Part shown: in pieces, positions 12,353-23,208 of the stretch
Position numbering within the stretch: the stretch's first letter is position 1
Layout of the letters: the number at the start of each line of letters is the position of its first letter
DNA from: Coriolopsis trogii
Lineage: Eukaryota; Basidiomycota; Agaricomycetes; Polyporales; Polyporaceae
DNA length: 64,000 nt
Direction of reading: 5' to 3'
NCBI GenBank assembly: GCA_020543525.1
Contig: JAHYIO010000033.1
Location: 1,178,001 to 1,242,000, forward strand
The notes under the pieces: generated by a model
What the model was told of the DNA's origin: nothing
Seen by the model: only the letters and a program-made list of their open reading frames with translations
Database searches by the model: none
Position numbers and translations under genes: made by a program

Positions 12353-15300
12353 ATGTCGGCCCAGTACGACTATGCACGGCCTGCCAAGCAGGCCTATTCT
12401 GTGGACACCACTAGGCTGCATATGGCCAGCAAAACCGCGTCCTACCTCCCTCCATCGTCCCACCGTGAAAGTTCCTCCCGGCGCATGCCGGTCGGGTCTA
12501 CATCTATGCCACAGACATCATGGCTTTCCGAGACGACGGAGTTCGGAGAGAACGTCTTCTCTCAGCCGTACAGCGGTGGTGGAGCTGCGTCTTCTCTTCT
12601 CAGAGCAGGTTCTATGTCCGAAGCTGGGCAACACTCTCTGCCACGCGCGCAGTCGCGAGACTACATGCTCCCCACCAAATCCCAGCCTAACTCCTCTCTT
12701 CCGTCCGGCTCTCGCTCACAGTCGCGCAAAAGCCCAAGTCCTGTCCCTCGCTCCCCCACCCACGTCATCCATACTTCCCGCTCCTTTGGCCCTACTAGTC
12801 CACACAAGACGTCTGGCATGCTATCAGACCGCTCCGATCGCGACGCTAGCGGTCATCTGGACTTGAAGAGGCTCATGAGCAAACCTGCTAGACAGACTCC
12901 ATCGGGCTCTGTCTCTCTTCCCTCCGATTCGGAACGCTCGGCGGACGCATCCTCGAGCCGAATCTACTCGCGCCGTCCCAGTGAGGGTGCTGTCTCGCAC
13001 CCCCCTCTGTCGAGGAGTGCGAGTGTGTCCCGGGAGAAGTTGTCGTTGCATGTGAACACAACCGGCCTTCGTGGGTCATCCGCTCCTCGTCTTGGTCACT
13101 CGTCGTCGCCGGAGCGTAGGGCGGGAATTACAGAGGGACAGGCCGGAAAACAGCGTAACGTTTTGCGCCGGAAGCCAAGTTCCCGCTCAAATCCCGGACC
13201 CTCCACTGGCACCATCATGCACACTCGGGCCGCTACAGAGGAGCTCCAGTCACCGTCGAAGCACGCCAACGAACACGAGTTGGCGTATCTCCGAGACGAC
13301 GCTCCTTTTGCTTCCTACGCGAAGTCCACTGGCCACGCTTCTTCCACCACCGCGACTCAGTCTTCATCCCGATCCAAAGCATCGTCCACTGCCTCACGAA
13401 GTCCTCGCACTACCGCCAGCTTAACGCCCGCAGGTGCCGTCGCACTCGCCTATAAGCAACAAGAAGAGCGCCGTGAGGCGCTGGCGGAGACCGCTTCATA
13501 CAACGATGCGTATCGACCACCTTCTGCACAGCGGTCAATCACATCCCTGCCAGAGCGGCAGCTCTCGCAAGACGTGTACACGGGAGAGGACGAGGAGGGT
13601 AGCGGGCCGTATTACACTGTGTTTGGGAGCACGACCGGGAAGTTGATAGCTGTCGGCAGCCCAGAAGACGATGGTTTGCACGGGATTATCGACTCTCGTG
13701 TGACTGTAGTGTCGCATGCGAAACAACCTTCGCGGAGCTTATCGAGGAAAGTCTCTGGTTCGATCAAGCGAGTGACGGGCACTATCAAGCGAGATGGGAG
13801 AGAGAACTGGAAGCCGTTCGAAGGATCCAATGTTCAGCTCGGGCGCAATAGTCCACTTCAGTCTCCGCCGCCCCCGCACAACATCCCCCGGAAGCCTGTT
13901 ACACTGGACATGTCCCTTGATGGGCGGGACAGCCCGAAAGGATCCCCCACGACGAAGTTCAGTCCTGCGTCGAAGACCAGTCCTTCCCCTCAGGAAGACG
14001 GTCGCGCGTCACGATCGTCGAAGCTGCCCAAGGGAAAGGATCGCGAGGAAGACATGTCGCCTGGAGGGAGGTGGTGGAAGCTCATGAAGCGTATCAGCAC
14101 CGGCGGACTGCGTGAGAAGTACCAGCTAGATCCAGCACCACCACCACCGGTTCCTGCGCTTCCGCAGAACATACCCGTGACTTCGTCATCACGAACTACG
14201 ATGGACATCACCGACCGTGGTGGACATGGGCAGGAGGTCAGCGAAAATGGAGTGTTGTTGCGGAGGTTCATGCAGTCGCGCTCGTCGATGTCTGGGATAC
14301 GTCCCTCTCTGGGTGCTCCTAAAGCCCACTCAGGATCCTCTCGGCCGAGCACAAGCACTGGAACCACCACTGCCGGCCGTCCATCCACTGGCAATACAGT
14401 CAAGAGTCGTGCAAGCATTTCCGGCCATCGCCCGAGTACGGCGACGCGCTCTTCGTCGCCCGGGTCATCAGAGAAGGCGTCCTCGGGCTTTTTCAACAAC
14501 CCCATTCCCACACCGTCTTCGCGATCATCGATTTCTTCCTATGGAGACGAAGTTCCACCCGTACCTAAGAATCTTGGGCAGTACATCGTGTCGCCGAGCG
14601 AGCTGTCTCGTATGGCTGGCAAGTCTCCTCAAAGCGCCACAGCCACCCCGTCTAAGCGCTCACGCTCACATCGTGCGCAAACCGAGCCCCCAGAAGCACT
14701 CATGCCGAAAGACACCTCTTCTCCTGAAAACAAAGTAGTTCCTTCGTTACCCTTGCCCCCGCGTCGCGCAACCACTATTGGAGCCGTCTCGCCCATCGCC
14801 GCCTCCTTCAACGTCGAAGACACCGTTAACAATCTCATGCCTCCCCAGCCGACCGCGCCTCCTCCTCTTATGGAGTTCGGAGCCAAGGAGCCTCCACCAC
14901 GCCCGAAACGGAGCTCGAAGCGCGTCCCACCTCCGCCGGTGGACCTTCCGACGGAGCGCGTCCAGCCTCCAGCGCTGACCATTCCGTCCCGTGTACAATC
15001 GATGTCGGCAGCGCCGCCAACGCCAGTCACACCCCGTGGACCTCCGCAAGTCCGCGTGGACACAGACGCGCTCCGGCGTCGTCCTTCTGTAGGTGCGATG
15101 AGCTACGCCTCAACAGCGAGACAGCCTTCGGCGTCGTCTTCCCATTCACCTTCGTCGGCATTTACTCACTCCTCGCCTGCCTCTGCGCTCTCAAACGCGA
15201 CGTCGCCTTCGTCCGCGGTGTCGCAGAAGCGGTCGCCGCTGACGTTCCGCGAGCTGGAGAGCCCGCGGCAGAGGCTGACGGAGAAGGAGAAGGCGGACAA

Positions 15301-15436
15301 GTGGGAGGATCTGCTCCAGCGCAGCGCGCGGGCGGGCGGCACGCTTCATCTGGGGGAGAACCATCTAATGTCAGATGACCCCGAGATCGATACGGACGAC
15401 AGGTCGTTCTTGAGCGATTTTAGTTCTGACACATGA
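12353..15436 (+). CDS. Large Ser/Pro-rich, mostly disordered protein (unknown function)
   Basis: A single coding exon of 1,028 codons (1,027 aa), unusual in this intron-rich genome. The start is the ATG at 12353, directly after a CCGCAG acceptor, so the 5' UTR is probably spliced. Most of the chain is Ser/Pro/Thr/Arg-rich with many SP and RxxS sites, the composition of a cytoskeletal or signalling scaffold. Two short ordered, basic patches stand out: SGSIKRVTGTIKRDGRENWK about residues 475-495 and GRWWKLMKRISTGGLREKYQ about residues 570-590; they could be lipid- or partner-binding helices. A Pro-rich KRVPPPPVDLP region and an acidic C-terminus (ending DRSFLSDFSSDT) follow. No domain recognised. 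The continuous frame with GC-rich third positions makes it a real gene. Confidence 0.8.
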   Translation: MSAQYDYARPAKQAYSVDTTRLHMASKTASYLPPSSHRESSSRRMPVGSTSMPQTSWLSETTEFGENVFSQPYSGGGAASSLLRAGSMSEAGQHSLPRAQSRDYMLPTKSQPNSSLPSGSRSQSRKSPSPVPRSPTHVIHTSRSFGPTSPHKTSGMLSDRSDRDASGHLDLKRLMSKPARQTPSGSVSLPSDSERSADASSSRIYSRRPSEGAVSHPPLSRSASVSREKLSLHVNTTGLRGSSAPRLGHSSSPERRAGITEGQAGKQRNVLRRKPSSRSNPGPSTGTIMHTRAATEELQSPSKHANEHELAYLRDDAPFASYAKSTGHASSTTATQSSSRSKASSTASRSPRTTASLTPAGAVALAYKQQEERREALAETASYNDAYRPPSAQRSITSLPERQLSQDVYTGEDEEGSGPYYTVFGSTTGKLIAVGSPEDDGLHGIIDSRVTVVSHAKQPSRSLSRKVSGSIKRVTGTIKRDGRENWKPFEGSNVQLGRNSPLQSPPPPHNIPRKPVTLDMSLDGRDSPKGSPTTKFSPASKTSPSPQEDGRASRSSKLPKGKDREEDMSPGGRWWKLMKRISTGGLREKYQLDPAPPPPVPALPQNIPVTSSSRTTMDITDRGGHGQEVSENGVLLRRFMQSRSSMSGIRPSLGAPKAHSGSSRPSTSTGTTTAGRPSTGNTVKSRASISGHRPSTATRSSSPGSSEKASSGFFNNPIPTPSSRSSISSYGDEVPPVPKNLGQYIVSPSELSRMAGKSPQSATATPSKRSRSHRAQTEPPEALMPKDTSSPENKVVPSLPLPPRRATTIGAVSPIAASFNVEDTVNNLMPPQPTAPPPLMEFGAKEPPPRPKRSSKRVPPPPVDLPTERVQPPALTIPSRVQSMSAAPPTPVTPRGPPQVRVDTDALRRRPSVGAMSYASTARQPSASSSHSPSSAFTHSSPASALSNATSPSSAVSQKRSPLTFRELESPRQRLTEKEKADKWEDLLQRSARAGGTLHLGENHLMSDDPEIDTDDRSFLSDFSSDT

Positions 15437-18350
15437 GGGCGAGGCTAGCGAGGATGCGCGGCCCCAATCAGGGGTCCTTGTCTGACCCAGTCGAGTTTGC
15501 ATTGTACATGCTCGTTCCGATCTGAGTTATAGAGCTACTCCATATGACCCGCATAGTGCCCTACTGCCTCACTTCCTTTAATTATGGTTCTGTCGTCCGT
15601 CCTGGGGACTGAGTAATATTGCTGTCGCTCTCTCGCTCGCTGTAATCTATCGCGCGCTCTTTTTTTGCTTATACCCCATGCACACAATCCACCATCACCA
15701 TCGCGTCCAGATTTCTCTCGTCTACATACGTCTATCTGTTCCTCGAACGGGAAACGCAAAGATTCGTAGCACGTCGTCGTCGATGATCCCAAGATCGCAG
15801 TTCGTGCCTTCCGAGAGTACGGGCGTACATATTTGTCAATATTGTCACTACGCCTCAGCACATCGGGCTCGATGAGGATCGCTGGAGTCCTTATGCCGGC
15901 GTCGGCATAGCGCGCGCGGATCTGCACGCTGATGCCCGTCCAAACGAAGGATCACGGCAGATCGCGTCGGAGGTTATGTGTGACCTGGTGTGGCCCGCTT
16001 CCATTCCGTGGCACGCACGGGTAGTGTGGCTGAGAACGTGCAGGTGCCATCGACCATTCCCGCCCGGAAGGTGAGAGCGTGCATCTGTAGACAAAGCGCG
16101 AACCGGGGAGGTGTACGATGCTTCGTCTTCGTGAAGGCCCATGTTCAAGGGCCAGATGGCCGCGAGCATACCACGAACGGGGCGCGAAGGCGGAGGGCCA
16201 TAGGTGGTGACCAATGATTGGACTGATGGACGGCACTTGCCGCCAAGGGTACATGGAATCAGTGAGGCCGCTGAGGCGTGTCTGGGGATGCATTGGGGCT
16301 GCTTCCTCTAGGTGCTCAGCATCCATGCCGCGTCCCCTCGCACGCATCCCAGACGTCTTGACTCAGACGTACTCATCCCCGTCTCTACTTTCCGCGGCGT
16401 CGAGGATCTTCATGGGCACAGGTGTATGTCCGATAGACAGTGACATGCATTAAGACCGATCATTTGCAGCAGGGAAGCAGATAGCAGAGAAGGCCGACTG
16501 GTTCTAGGGCTCATGACTATTGTGATCACAAGCCAAGGTAGAATTTCATTCAGGGTGCCGTACTCAACGAAGGAATCATGACCAGGATGCGAAGAGTACC
16601 TCGTGTATACGTTGCCAGTGCGGGGTGGGAAAGCTGGATCGCACGGCGACCGGCTCAGGGCTCGCAAATTGTCGGTCCTGGAGATGTCTGGAGCCCCGCC
16701 GTAGGAATTACGTGAACGTGCTGGAAGGTGCAAGAAAGGACACGATTAGGTCAGGAGGTACCTCCAGAAAGCACGAGAGGCGCCGACCATGAAGCTTCGT
16801 CACAGCGTCAACGAGGTCAGCGACTCCACGGTCCACACCTCTACAAGCCATACGCGTAGTATATCAACGATCTAGTAGTTGAGCAACGATGACAGGACTC
16901 ACCTCAGTTGGTTACCTCCCACCTCTTCCTCTCTGGTTATGCGACTTTCGCGATCCAGCCGGGGGTTGCGAACGATAATCTTGGCGCGACGTCGACAGTC
17001 CCACAGTCAATCATTTATGGTGTCCCACTTCCGGACGAGAATAGTGTTTTCGTGGGAACTCAACATTGCATCTACCCGGGGAACTTCCTGCCGCCAGCGG
17101 TCGGAAGGTGCCGAAGGGAGGGGAGGGTGCGCCGTTCGTGAACCTTAACCGGACTCCTGCCCTTGACGAGTCTCTCCTGGTTAGAAGGCCGCTGGGCGAG
17201 CTCTCAAGAGACCATCTATCCACCTCTCCACCACACTGGCCTGCACTCCTCCGGGACAGCTGCCCACCAACGCAACCAAGGAGGTCGCTTACGATGCGCT
17301 TAACCACCTATAACCAACAGGCTGCCGATGCTGACGGAGGCAGCCCAAGTCCCTGGAGTCCAAGATCACGCAGAGACCAAACGACAAGTTCATCTCCGTC
17401 AACTCACTGTTCCTGTACTCTGCTTGCGGAGACATGTGGAGGGGTCCTGGGTTACAAACGGAATGAGGGTTGTGGGGTCGCTCAATGAGCGCTATGTTGT
17501 GCGAGCCAGCGACTAGCAGGGCGATCAGATTGCCGATACAAGCGTATACGAGAGGTCAGGCGGTCCTGAGGTCACCTCTCAAGCTGGCCCTTGCGTGTTG
17601 CGAGGAGTGCGGGGGTATCTGTCCCATCCTCCTCCGTCCCGATCCGCTCCCGCCATCTCGCCAAAGATATCTGATTTCTGATGGCGATCCAATAGCTAGC
17701 AGGCTGTTTCACCTGTGCGGTACCGCACGAGCGCCCGTTCCTGACATCGCCAAAGCAAGTGAGGGGTCCAGTCCAAACCGGGCGCTTACTAAGGGCAAAG
17801 TTTGCGAAACTCGGTGCTGGACCTCGCTCCGGTGGTGGGTGTATGCAGCAAGGAGAGTTGCTGTACGCAGCAGTTCCTGCATCGATTCCTGCCAGGGGAG
17901 ACATGCGCGGTATGTGCAGTGTTCGATGCATAACCAGCAAAGGACTGGTCCTCGTAGATGGTTCCATCCCAACCGAAGCGGGGCAGAGGGCAGAGTGTTC
18001 GCCTGGTGCGGCTAGCAGAACGCCATCTAGGGGGTGTGAGGAAGACGGAGGTGCCGTAACGATGCGACTTCAGGATATGTCCATACCCCCTCAGGGTGCA
18101 TCCGAGGGAAAGATGTACTGCTGACTCGTCTGCATCAAGGCCATGAAGTCCGGAATCTCGTAAGTCATTCAACGCTCACAGGCTGGGACTTGCAAGTGGA
18201 TGATCGCTCGCTCCGCCGCGAATTTTGCCTTTTCCGGAGCGGTGCACCTCATGCTCACAGGCCCTACCCGAGAAGTTCAAGGCCAGTGCATCGAATGGAC
18301 GCTCGCCTAGCTTTTCCTTTGTCCCGCATCTCTTAGCCGCAGGGAAAGAC
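15437..18350. other. Gene-poor stretch with degenerate coding traces
   Basis: About 2.9 kb without a model I can defend. The minus strand has short protein-like runs broken by stops (for example around 15930-15700, 17080-16930 and 17430-17330). These may be remnants of a decayed gene, but I recognise no family and cannot join them with consistent splice phases. No terminal repeats or target-site duplications were found. Confidence 0.4.
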
Positions 18351-18357
18351 TATATAA
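18351..18357 (+). promoter_or_regulatory. TATA box upstream of the DUF6914-like gene
   Basis: TATATAA followed by a pyrimidine-rich leader (ctttcc, ctctcctgcc) typical of a highly expressed fungal promoter. It lies 358 bp upstream of the chosen ATG, leaving room for two small 5' leader introns. Confidence 0.5.
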
Positions 18358-18708
18358 CATACCGAAAGCTCACCTAGCTTCCCCAGGAATTCTCTTTCCT
18401 TTGCACACATCCCGCACTCTCCTGCCTACAAGCAGCATCCCTCTCTTGCAGACCCGCACCACTCTGCTCACAAAAAAGTGAGTCGTCTCCCACTCAGACG
18501 CTACATGTTGGACGTACCGACTGACAGCCGCTTCACTACGGCTTCTCCAGACAACATCCTCCCTCCCTCGCTCTCATATCCACCAGCGGCCTTCGACCCT
18601 TCTCGTCCAATCTCACACCCCTACAACAAACAGTATGTGAGTCGCCTCAGTACTCCCATCAAGAAGCGACATACCGTACTGACAGCCACATCTCCACAGT
18701 TCATCGTC

Positions 18709-19257
18709 ATGACTCACCCTGCCTATCCCGTCTTCGTTGCGCAGTACTACAACGGTCACGACTCCAGGGGGTTGCGCCGTTACACGTGGGCGATCATCAT
18801 CCACGAAGGTAAAGACCACCACGGGAACTACTTCGGGACGTCGTATGCGCTGTGCGGGTCCATCGCCCAGGGTTGGCAACTCAGCATCCGGCCCATCTAC
18901 TATTACCGCAAGCACAGCTCATACCGTGGCTGCATCCGGGTCGGAGACCTCCCTGTCCGGGACTACAAGAACATGGACATGTTGCTGAAGAGCACCCAGA
19001 TCGTTCAGCACGACCCGCAGTGGGACTACCAGACCTGGGTCGCGAACGCCCTTCGTAAGCTCTACGCCTACGGGTTTGACGTGGACGAGCACCTGTGGCT
19101 CAGACTGTGGGACGACATGGCCGAGGCAGAGAGGGAGTGGAACAAGGACAGAGATCTGGATCCGTTCGCGTACCGGGAGAGGAGGGCAGATCGAGAGGCG
19201 AGGCTAGTGCGCGAGAGGGAGGCGCAGCAACAGCAAAGCCTCAGAAGGTTCTTCTGA
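18709..19257 (+). CDS. DUF6914-like basidiomycete protein
   Basis: 182-aa soluble protein starting MTHPAYPVFVAQYYNGHD. The core (RRYTWAIIIHEGKD, YALCGSIAQGWQLSIRPI, GCIRVGDLPVRDYKNMD, QTWVANALRKLYAYGFD) fits my memory of the mushroom-specific DUF6914 family, whose function is unknown. The C-terminal 40 residues are charged (Glu/Arg-rich helix). The frame is open upstream to 18478 and includes another ATG at 18505 (MLDVPTDSRF). However, strong splice signals (GTGAGT at 18478, GTATGTGAGT near 18635, CACAG at 18699) suggest that the upstream part is a spliced leader, so I start at 18709. The longer form would add 68 residues. Confidence 0.65.
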   Translation: MTHPAYPVFVAQYYNGHDSRGLRRYTWAIIIHEGKDHHGNYFGTSYALCGSIAQGWQLSIRPIYYYRKHSSYRGCIRVGDLPVRDYKNMDMLLKSTQIVQHDPQWDYQTWVANALRKLYAYGFDVDEHLWLRLWDDMAEAEREWNKDRDLDPFAYRERRADREARLVREREAQQQQSLRRFF

Positions 19258-19920
19258 ACGGTGACCACTGATGGCACCAGAGTGAGAAAAGCGTCAAGAA
19301 CGCACAAAACGAGAGGTTTCGTACCTGTAGCATGCTGTGTTAAGCTTTACTATGTCCTATGCTGTTATTGCTCTGTATATTGCTCTCTTTGTATATCGCT
19401 GTCGTCGTTGCTAATGATATGTCTTCCTAGTTCGTATAACGTCTGTTCTTGCGAAAGCCAGCCTCGAAGAGGGAAAGTTCCAGCGATCGCCTCGAAGGCG
19501 GCCCTTCCGCAAAAAAATATGCTTCGTAACAGCACTGTTTCGCTGCCCACCCAACTGCGAGTGAACGAAGTGCTCCGTCGATCAATAGAGAGGCTTTTCG
19601 ACCAGACCCGCATTCAATCCGTCATCCGTCAATGATGCATTTGTACGAGGCTGCCTCCCGCATTTTGTCACAAGAGGTCCAGGTGGCCATAGTGGCTGTG
19701 GAGACCTAGTTTTTTCGCTGGGATGATTCATTCGATGTGCCGTGATCAGTGTATACGAAGTCCGCTTCAAGTTGGTCGTTGTTGCGCACACAGGGTAGCA
19801 TACCACCTGTCTGGCTTCTATTATCCAAAGTGAAACGTAACGATACAACAAAGCTAATAACTTAATCGCACCAATGTGAGAAAAGAAGGCCGCACGCAGT
19901 CCATGCAATGCCGTGCCGAA

Positions 19921-20708
19921 CTAATCATGCTGCATAGGCGTGTCGGGCTCTACGGGCACAGGTCGTTTTCCTTCTCTGCCGAGGCCTGCGGCACGCTCGG
20001 ACTCTTCTATCGTGTAGGCAGGCTCTTTGAGAGCTTTGCATCTACGCTTGTGCACTTTGCTTCGCCAATGTGACTGGAGGGCGTGGTCCGTCTCAAAATA
20101 CCTGCATCGAAACATAGTCAATATCGTCCCATATCAAGCTTATGCCAAAGATATGAGCGACGATGAGCCCTGCGCTTATGTCACGATCGGTGTCATGTAG
20201 GCGTCGCAACATCGGCAGTCTCTCCACCGATGGATAATGGCGCCAGGGCCACTGCTGGGGATTTGACGGCAGAGGTGGACATGAAAATGTGCCATTATCC
20301 AGCGCACGGAGCATAGTATCGAGTACCTGGAGAACTCAATGCCCAACGCTTGTTCTCCACCTCGCCACCATCGGAACACAGAGTAAACGCAAACTCACTT
20401 GGCACATTCGACACAATAATGTTGGGCCAATCCAGGCTTTTCGTAGTCAAGGGGTTGCGCTTCGAGAGCAGCACGGTTCTGTCGCACGACAGAAAAGTCA
20501 GTACGTGGTATGGGCATACAAATATGCTACGCGCCTTCGGATCCAAGTCTATCAGCTGTATCTGATCCAAATCCCTCGTCCGTGCCTATATATGCGCTAT
20601 ATGAGCGTCTCGCAATCGTAAAGGATTCCGCATGCATACCCTCGTGCGTGCTGCCCTATGTACGTCGCGCTGAGCATGGTGTGTGCGAGAACGACGAAGA
20701 CGGCCCAT
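19921..20708 (-). CDS. BUD20: Bud20/ZNF593 C2H2 zinc-finger pre-60S export factor
   Basis: Shuttling factor that accompanies pre-60S ribosomal particles during nuclear export. Exons 20708-20640, 20585-20535, 20478-20399 and 20101-19921 give 126 aa: a basic MGRLRRSRTHHAQ leader, RARTRDLDQIQL, KPGLAQHYCVECAKYFETDH and HWRSKVHKRRCKALKEPAYT. The single zinc finger (C-x2-C-x12-H-x5-H) is complete but split by the last intron after its second cysteine. Intron 2 needs comment: ending exon 2 at 20535 gives the family sequence LDPK|NRAALE but implies a GC donor (AAG|GCGCGT); a GT donor at 20519 would insert ARSIF and leave a 41-nt intron. Intron 3 is 297 nt, far longer than its neighbours. Shares a 283-bp promoter with MRPS29. 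Confidence 0.88.
20231..20301 (-). other. Hairpin inside the long BUD20 intron
   Basis: Inverted arms GGATAATGGC (20232-20241) and GCCATTATCC (20291-20300), extended by an outer T-A and inner G-T and C-G pairs, enclose about 45 nt. It lies wholly within the 297-nt intron 20398-20102. It could be an intron-encoded structured RNA such as a snoRNA, or a splice-bridging helix; no clear C/D or H/ACA boxes were found. Confidence 0.5.
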
Positions 20709-20991
20709 GGTGGAAGAAAGATGATGATGGTAGGACGACGAAGACGACGTTCCACAGTCAAAGTCAAGGAAAGCCAAAACTTGCTCTTCACATTCTCCTG
20801 TCTGCTCTTCACGTTACATAACGTTGCCTTTCTGGGCACCAGAAGGATGCGCCGGAATTTGCAGCAGGACTCGAGCGCCCATTGCCAGTCGTCCGCCAAC
20901 GTCCGAGTCCAAGTCGCGACTCGGCGCATTCTCCTCCTCGTCCTCCACACTGGCTTACTGTCGCGCTCTGGGTAGCTCATCTTAGGGAAAC

Positions 20992-23024
20992 ATGTCTTTG
21001 GTCTCTGCTTTTCGCGCGGGGCGGCCGGGTAGTGGAGGAGCACAGCGTGCTATAACACCTGCTGTCATTGGCGCTGTTCAGGCTAGAGGATATGCTGCAC
21101 CAGCCAAGTCGACGAAGAAGGTCGCATGTACGTGTCTTTATTGTCACATGAATGAGATGGCTTGTCCTAATACTCGCGTGTATAGCGAAGTTCCGGCCAA
21201 ATGCGAAGAAGGAGAGGCCGAAGCCACTACGGGGTGATCCTGGGGTACGTTCTCGTCTCTGCTGAAACGATCCACAAGCCTTTGGACTGCATACATCCAT
21301 ACTTTGCGTAAACATTTCATGAGGCTTCACGTCACTTTGTCGCCGAGACAGGTCAGGCTTGCGAGGCTTCAAACACGCCCTTCCAATTCCCTTGGCCTCG
21401 CGGGTGTCAGACTGGCTAGCATTTGCCTCAGGCTCCCTACCGTTGTCATGGCCTGGGAATGACCCTCTATTACAGATGTTCCACACCATGCCACCAAACA
21501 ACCTCACGCATCCATTATTCCAAAGCGATCAACGTACCAAACTGGATCTGCCCGTCTTTCGTCCGGTGAGAGAGTGCGTTGTAAATCTTATGACAACTAT
21601 AGCTCAGTTGCTCTACAGGAAGTTATCACTTCACACAAGGCAAACAGCGCTATGGCGTTCCCAGCGGACTCAAAAGCGCTCAAAGCCTATGGGTTGCCTA
21701 CCAATGTGCTTGTAGACGTGAGTTGATGTCGCCTCCGCGTTCAGTATCTCCCTGAGCTTGCTCCATAGTATCTGCTGCTTGCGAAACCATGCTCTGTTGT
21801 GCGGAAAGTGACTGTGGACATGATGGATGAGCTTGACAAAGCCGCCGGCTCCTCGAGTACATCCACTCGTATTGTGTTCAGTGCGTCAGATCGCACCGTC
21901 CTTGCGGCATTTCTGACGTGTCATGTATAGCGGGAAAGTCGGGGAGTGGGAAAAGCTACCTCCTCCTCCAAGCAGTTCAGTACTGCATTCAGAAGGAGTG
22001 GATAACTCTATATATCCCTCGAGGTCAGTCTGTGTCCCGTCACGACTACGTTCAGTGTTCCTTATTCGTAAAGCCGTGTAGCTATTAGCCTCGTTAATTC
22101 CTCAACACCCTACACATACGACGCGCGCACACAGACTTACGGCCAGCCTGCGTTCGCACAACAGCTGCTGAAGCGTTTTGTTGACGTCAATAGGGCCCTT
22201 ATTGACGGCCTGGGAGTCACAGGCTCCTATCCCTTCCAGGAGCGTACAATCGACAACAAGTCTACTCTGATGGACCTCATCAACGTCGGTCTGGAATCAC
22301 AACAACACGCGCCAACGGTGCTCAGCGTGCTTTTGACGGAGCTCTCTCAACAGACAAAGTGCGAACGTTGAACTTGGGCTTGAATATTTATCCCGTCGAC
22401 TCACATCAAATCCGGTTGTCACAGGTACCCAGTACTTCTCGCCATCGACGACTTCCAGGCGCTCTACTGCAACTCGCTCTACCGTGACCCGTATTACAAC
22501 ATCATCAAGGCATATCACCTAAACCTGCCGCGTACACTCCTCGAGTTCGCATCTGGCAAGCGTTCATTCGTACGTAGAATGCCTTTCTCTCTTGTACATG
22601 CCCTTGACGTCAGGATACAGGCGCGAGGAGCTGTACTCGGAGCGCTCTCCACCCGGGACACGACGTTCCGTCCCCCGCTCGAGCTTGTCGAATCGCTCGG
22701 TCTCGAGCCCGCTGAGCCGTCGAACGCGTACGTACGCAGGGAGGCCGCGCTCGTCGAGTACGCGAAGGGTCTCCGGAACTTCCCCGTGCCCGAGCAGCTT
22801 ACTGTCGACGAGGCCGCGGCGATCTTCGAGCTGTGGCACAAGACGAAGGGGCTGCATGTCTGTGAGTTTTCTCTTTCTCCAGTTTTCCCTTGGAGATGAG
22901 AGGCTGACCCCAATGTGGCGAATTAGCACGCGGGGACGAGATGTTTTTGAGCAAGTACACTGAGGCGGGCGGCAATGTGCGCGAGTTCGTCAAGAAGAGC
23001 TTGTTGCAGACCGTCGCGATGTAG
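20992..23024 (+). CDS. MRPS29: Mitochondrial small-subunit ribosomal protein mS29 (DAP3/Rsm23)
   Basis: GTP-binding protein of the mitoribosomal small subunit. Ten exons (20992-21127, 21186-21244, 21476-21565, 21619-21717, 21769-21880, 21931-22023, 22082-22358, 22425-22569, 22621-22861, 22927-23024) give 449 aa. The N-terminus (MSLVSAFRAGRPG...ARGYAAP) is a basic, acid-free import presequence. The Walker A TGKSGSGKS is at about 165-173, followed by LVNSSTPYTYD, a Walker B-like LLAIDDFQALY near 290, LEFASGKRSFARGAV and the C-terminal FPVPEQLTVDEAA and LSKYTEAGGNVREF motifs of the family. Intron 2 is 231 nt against the usual 50-60 and sits where alignment has no missing residues. Intact; divergent from BUD20. 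Confidence 0.93.
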
Positions 23025-23208
23025 TGCGCGACGTGCGTGCAGGCTCCGATGACCTTGCTAGATATATCGTACATCAACGTATATAATGGTAGTCACGCTC
23101 GTCCCAGGTCAGTCCGTCGAGAGACCGATTGTCCATGTCGGTCGCCCTGCTGCAGACTGCCACTCGTCGAGATTTTGGAGCATGAGAGTGTGGAGGGTCG
23201 TTGACTGG

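Noticed and set aside
15952..17307. Several 75-130-codon frames on both strands
   Set aside because: They overlap one another, share no splice-phase continuity and show no recognisable motif; treated as non-coding or remnant.
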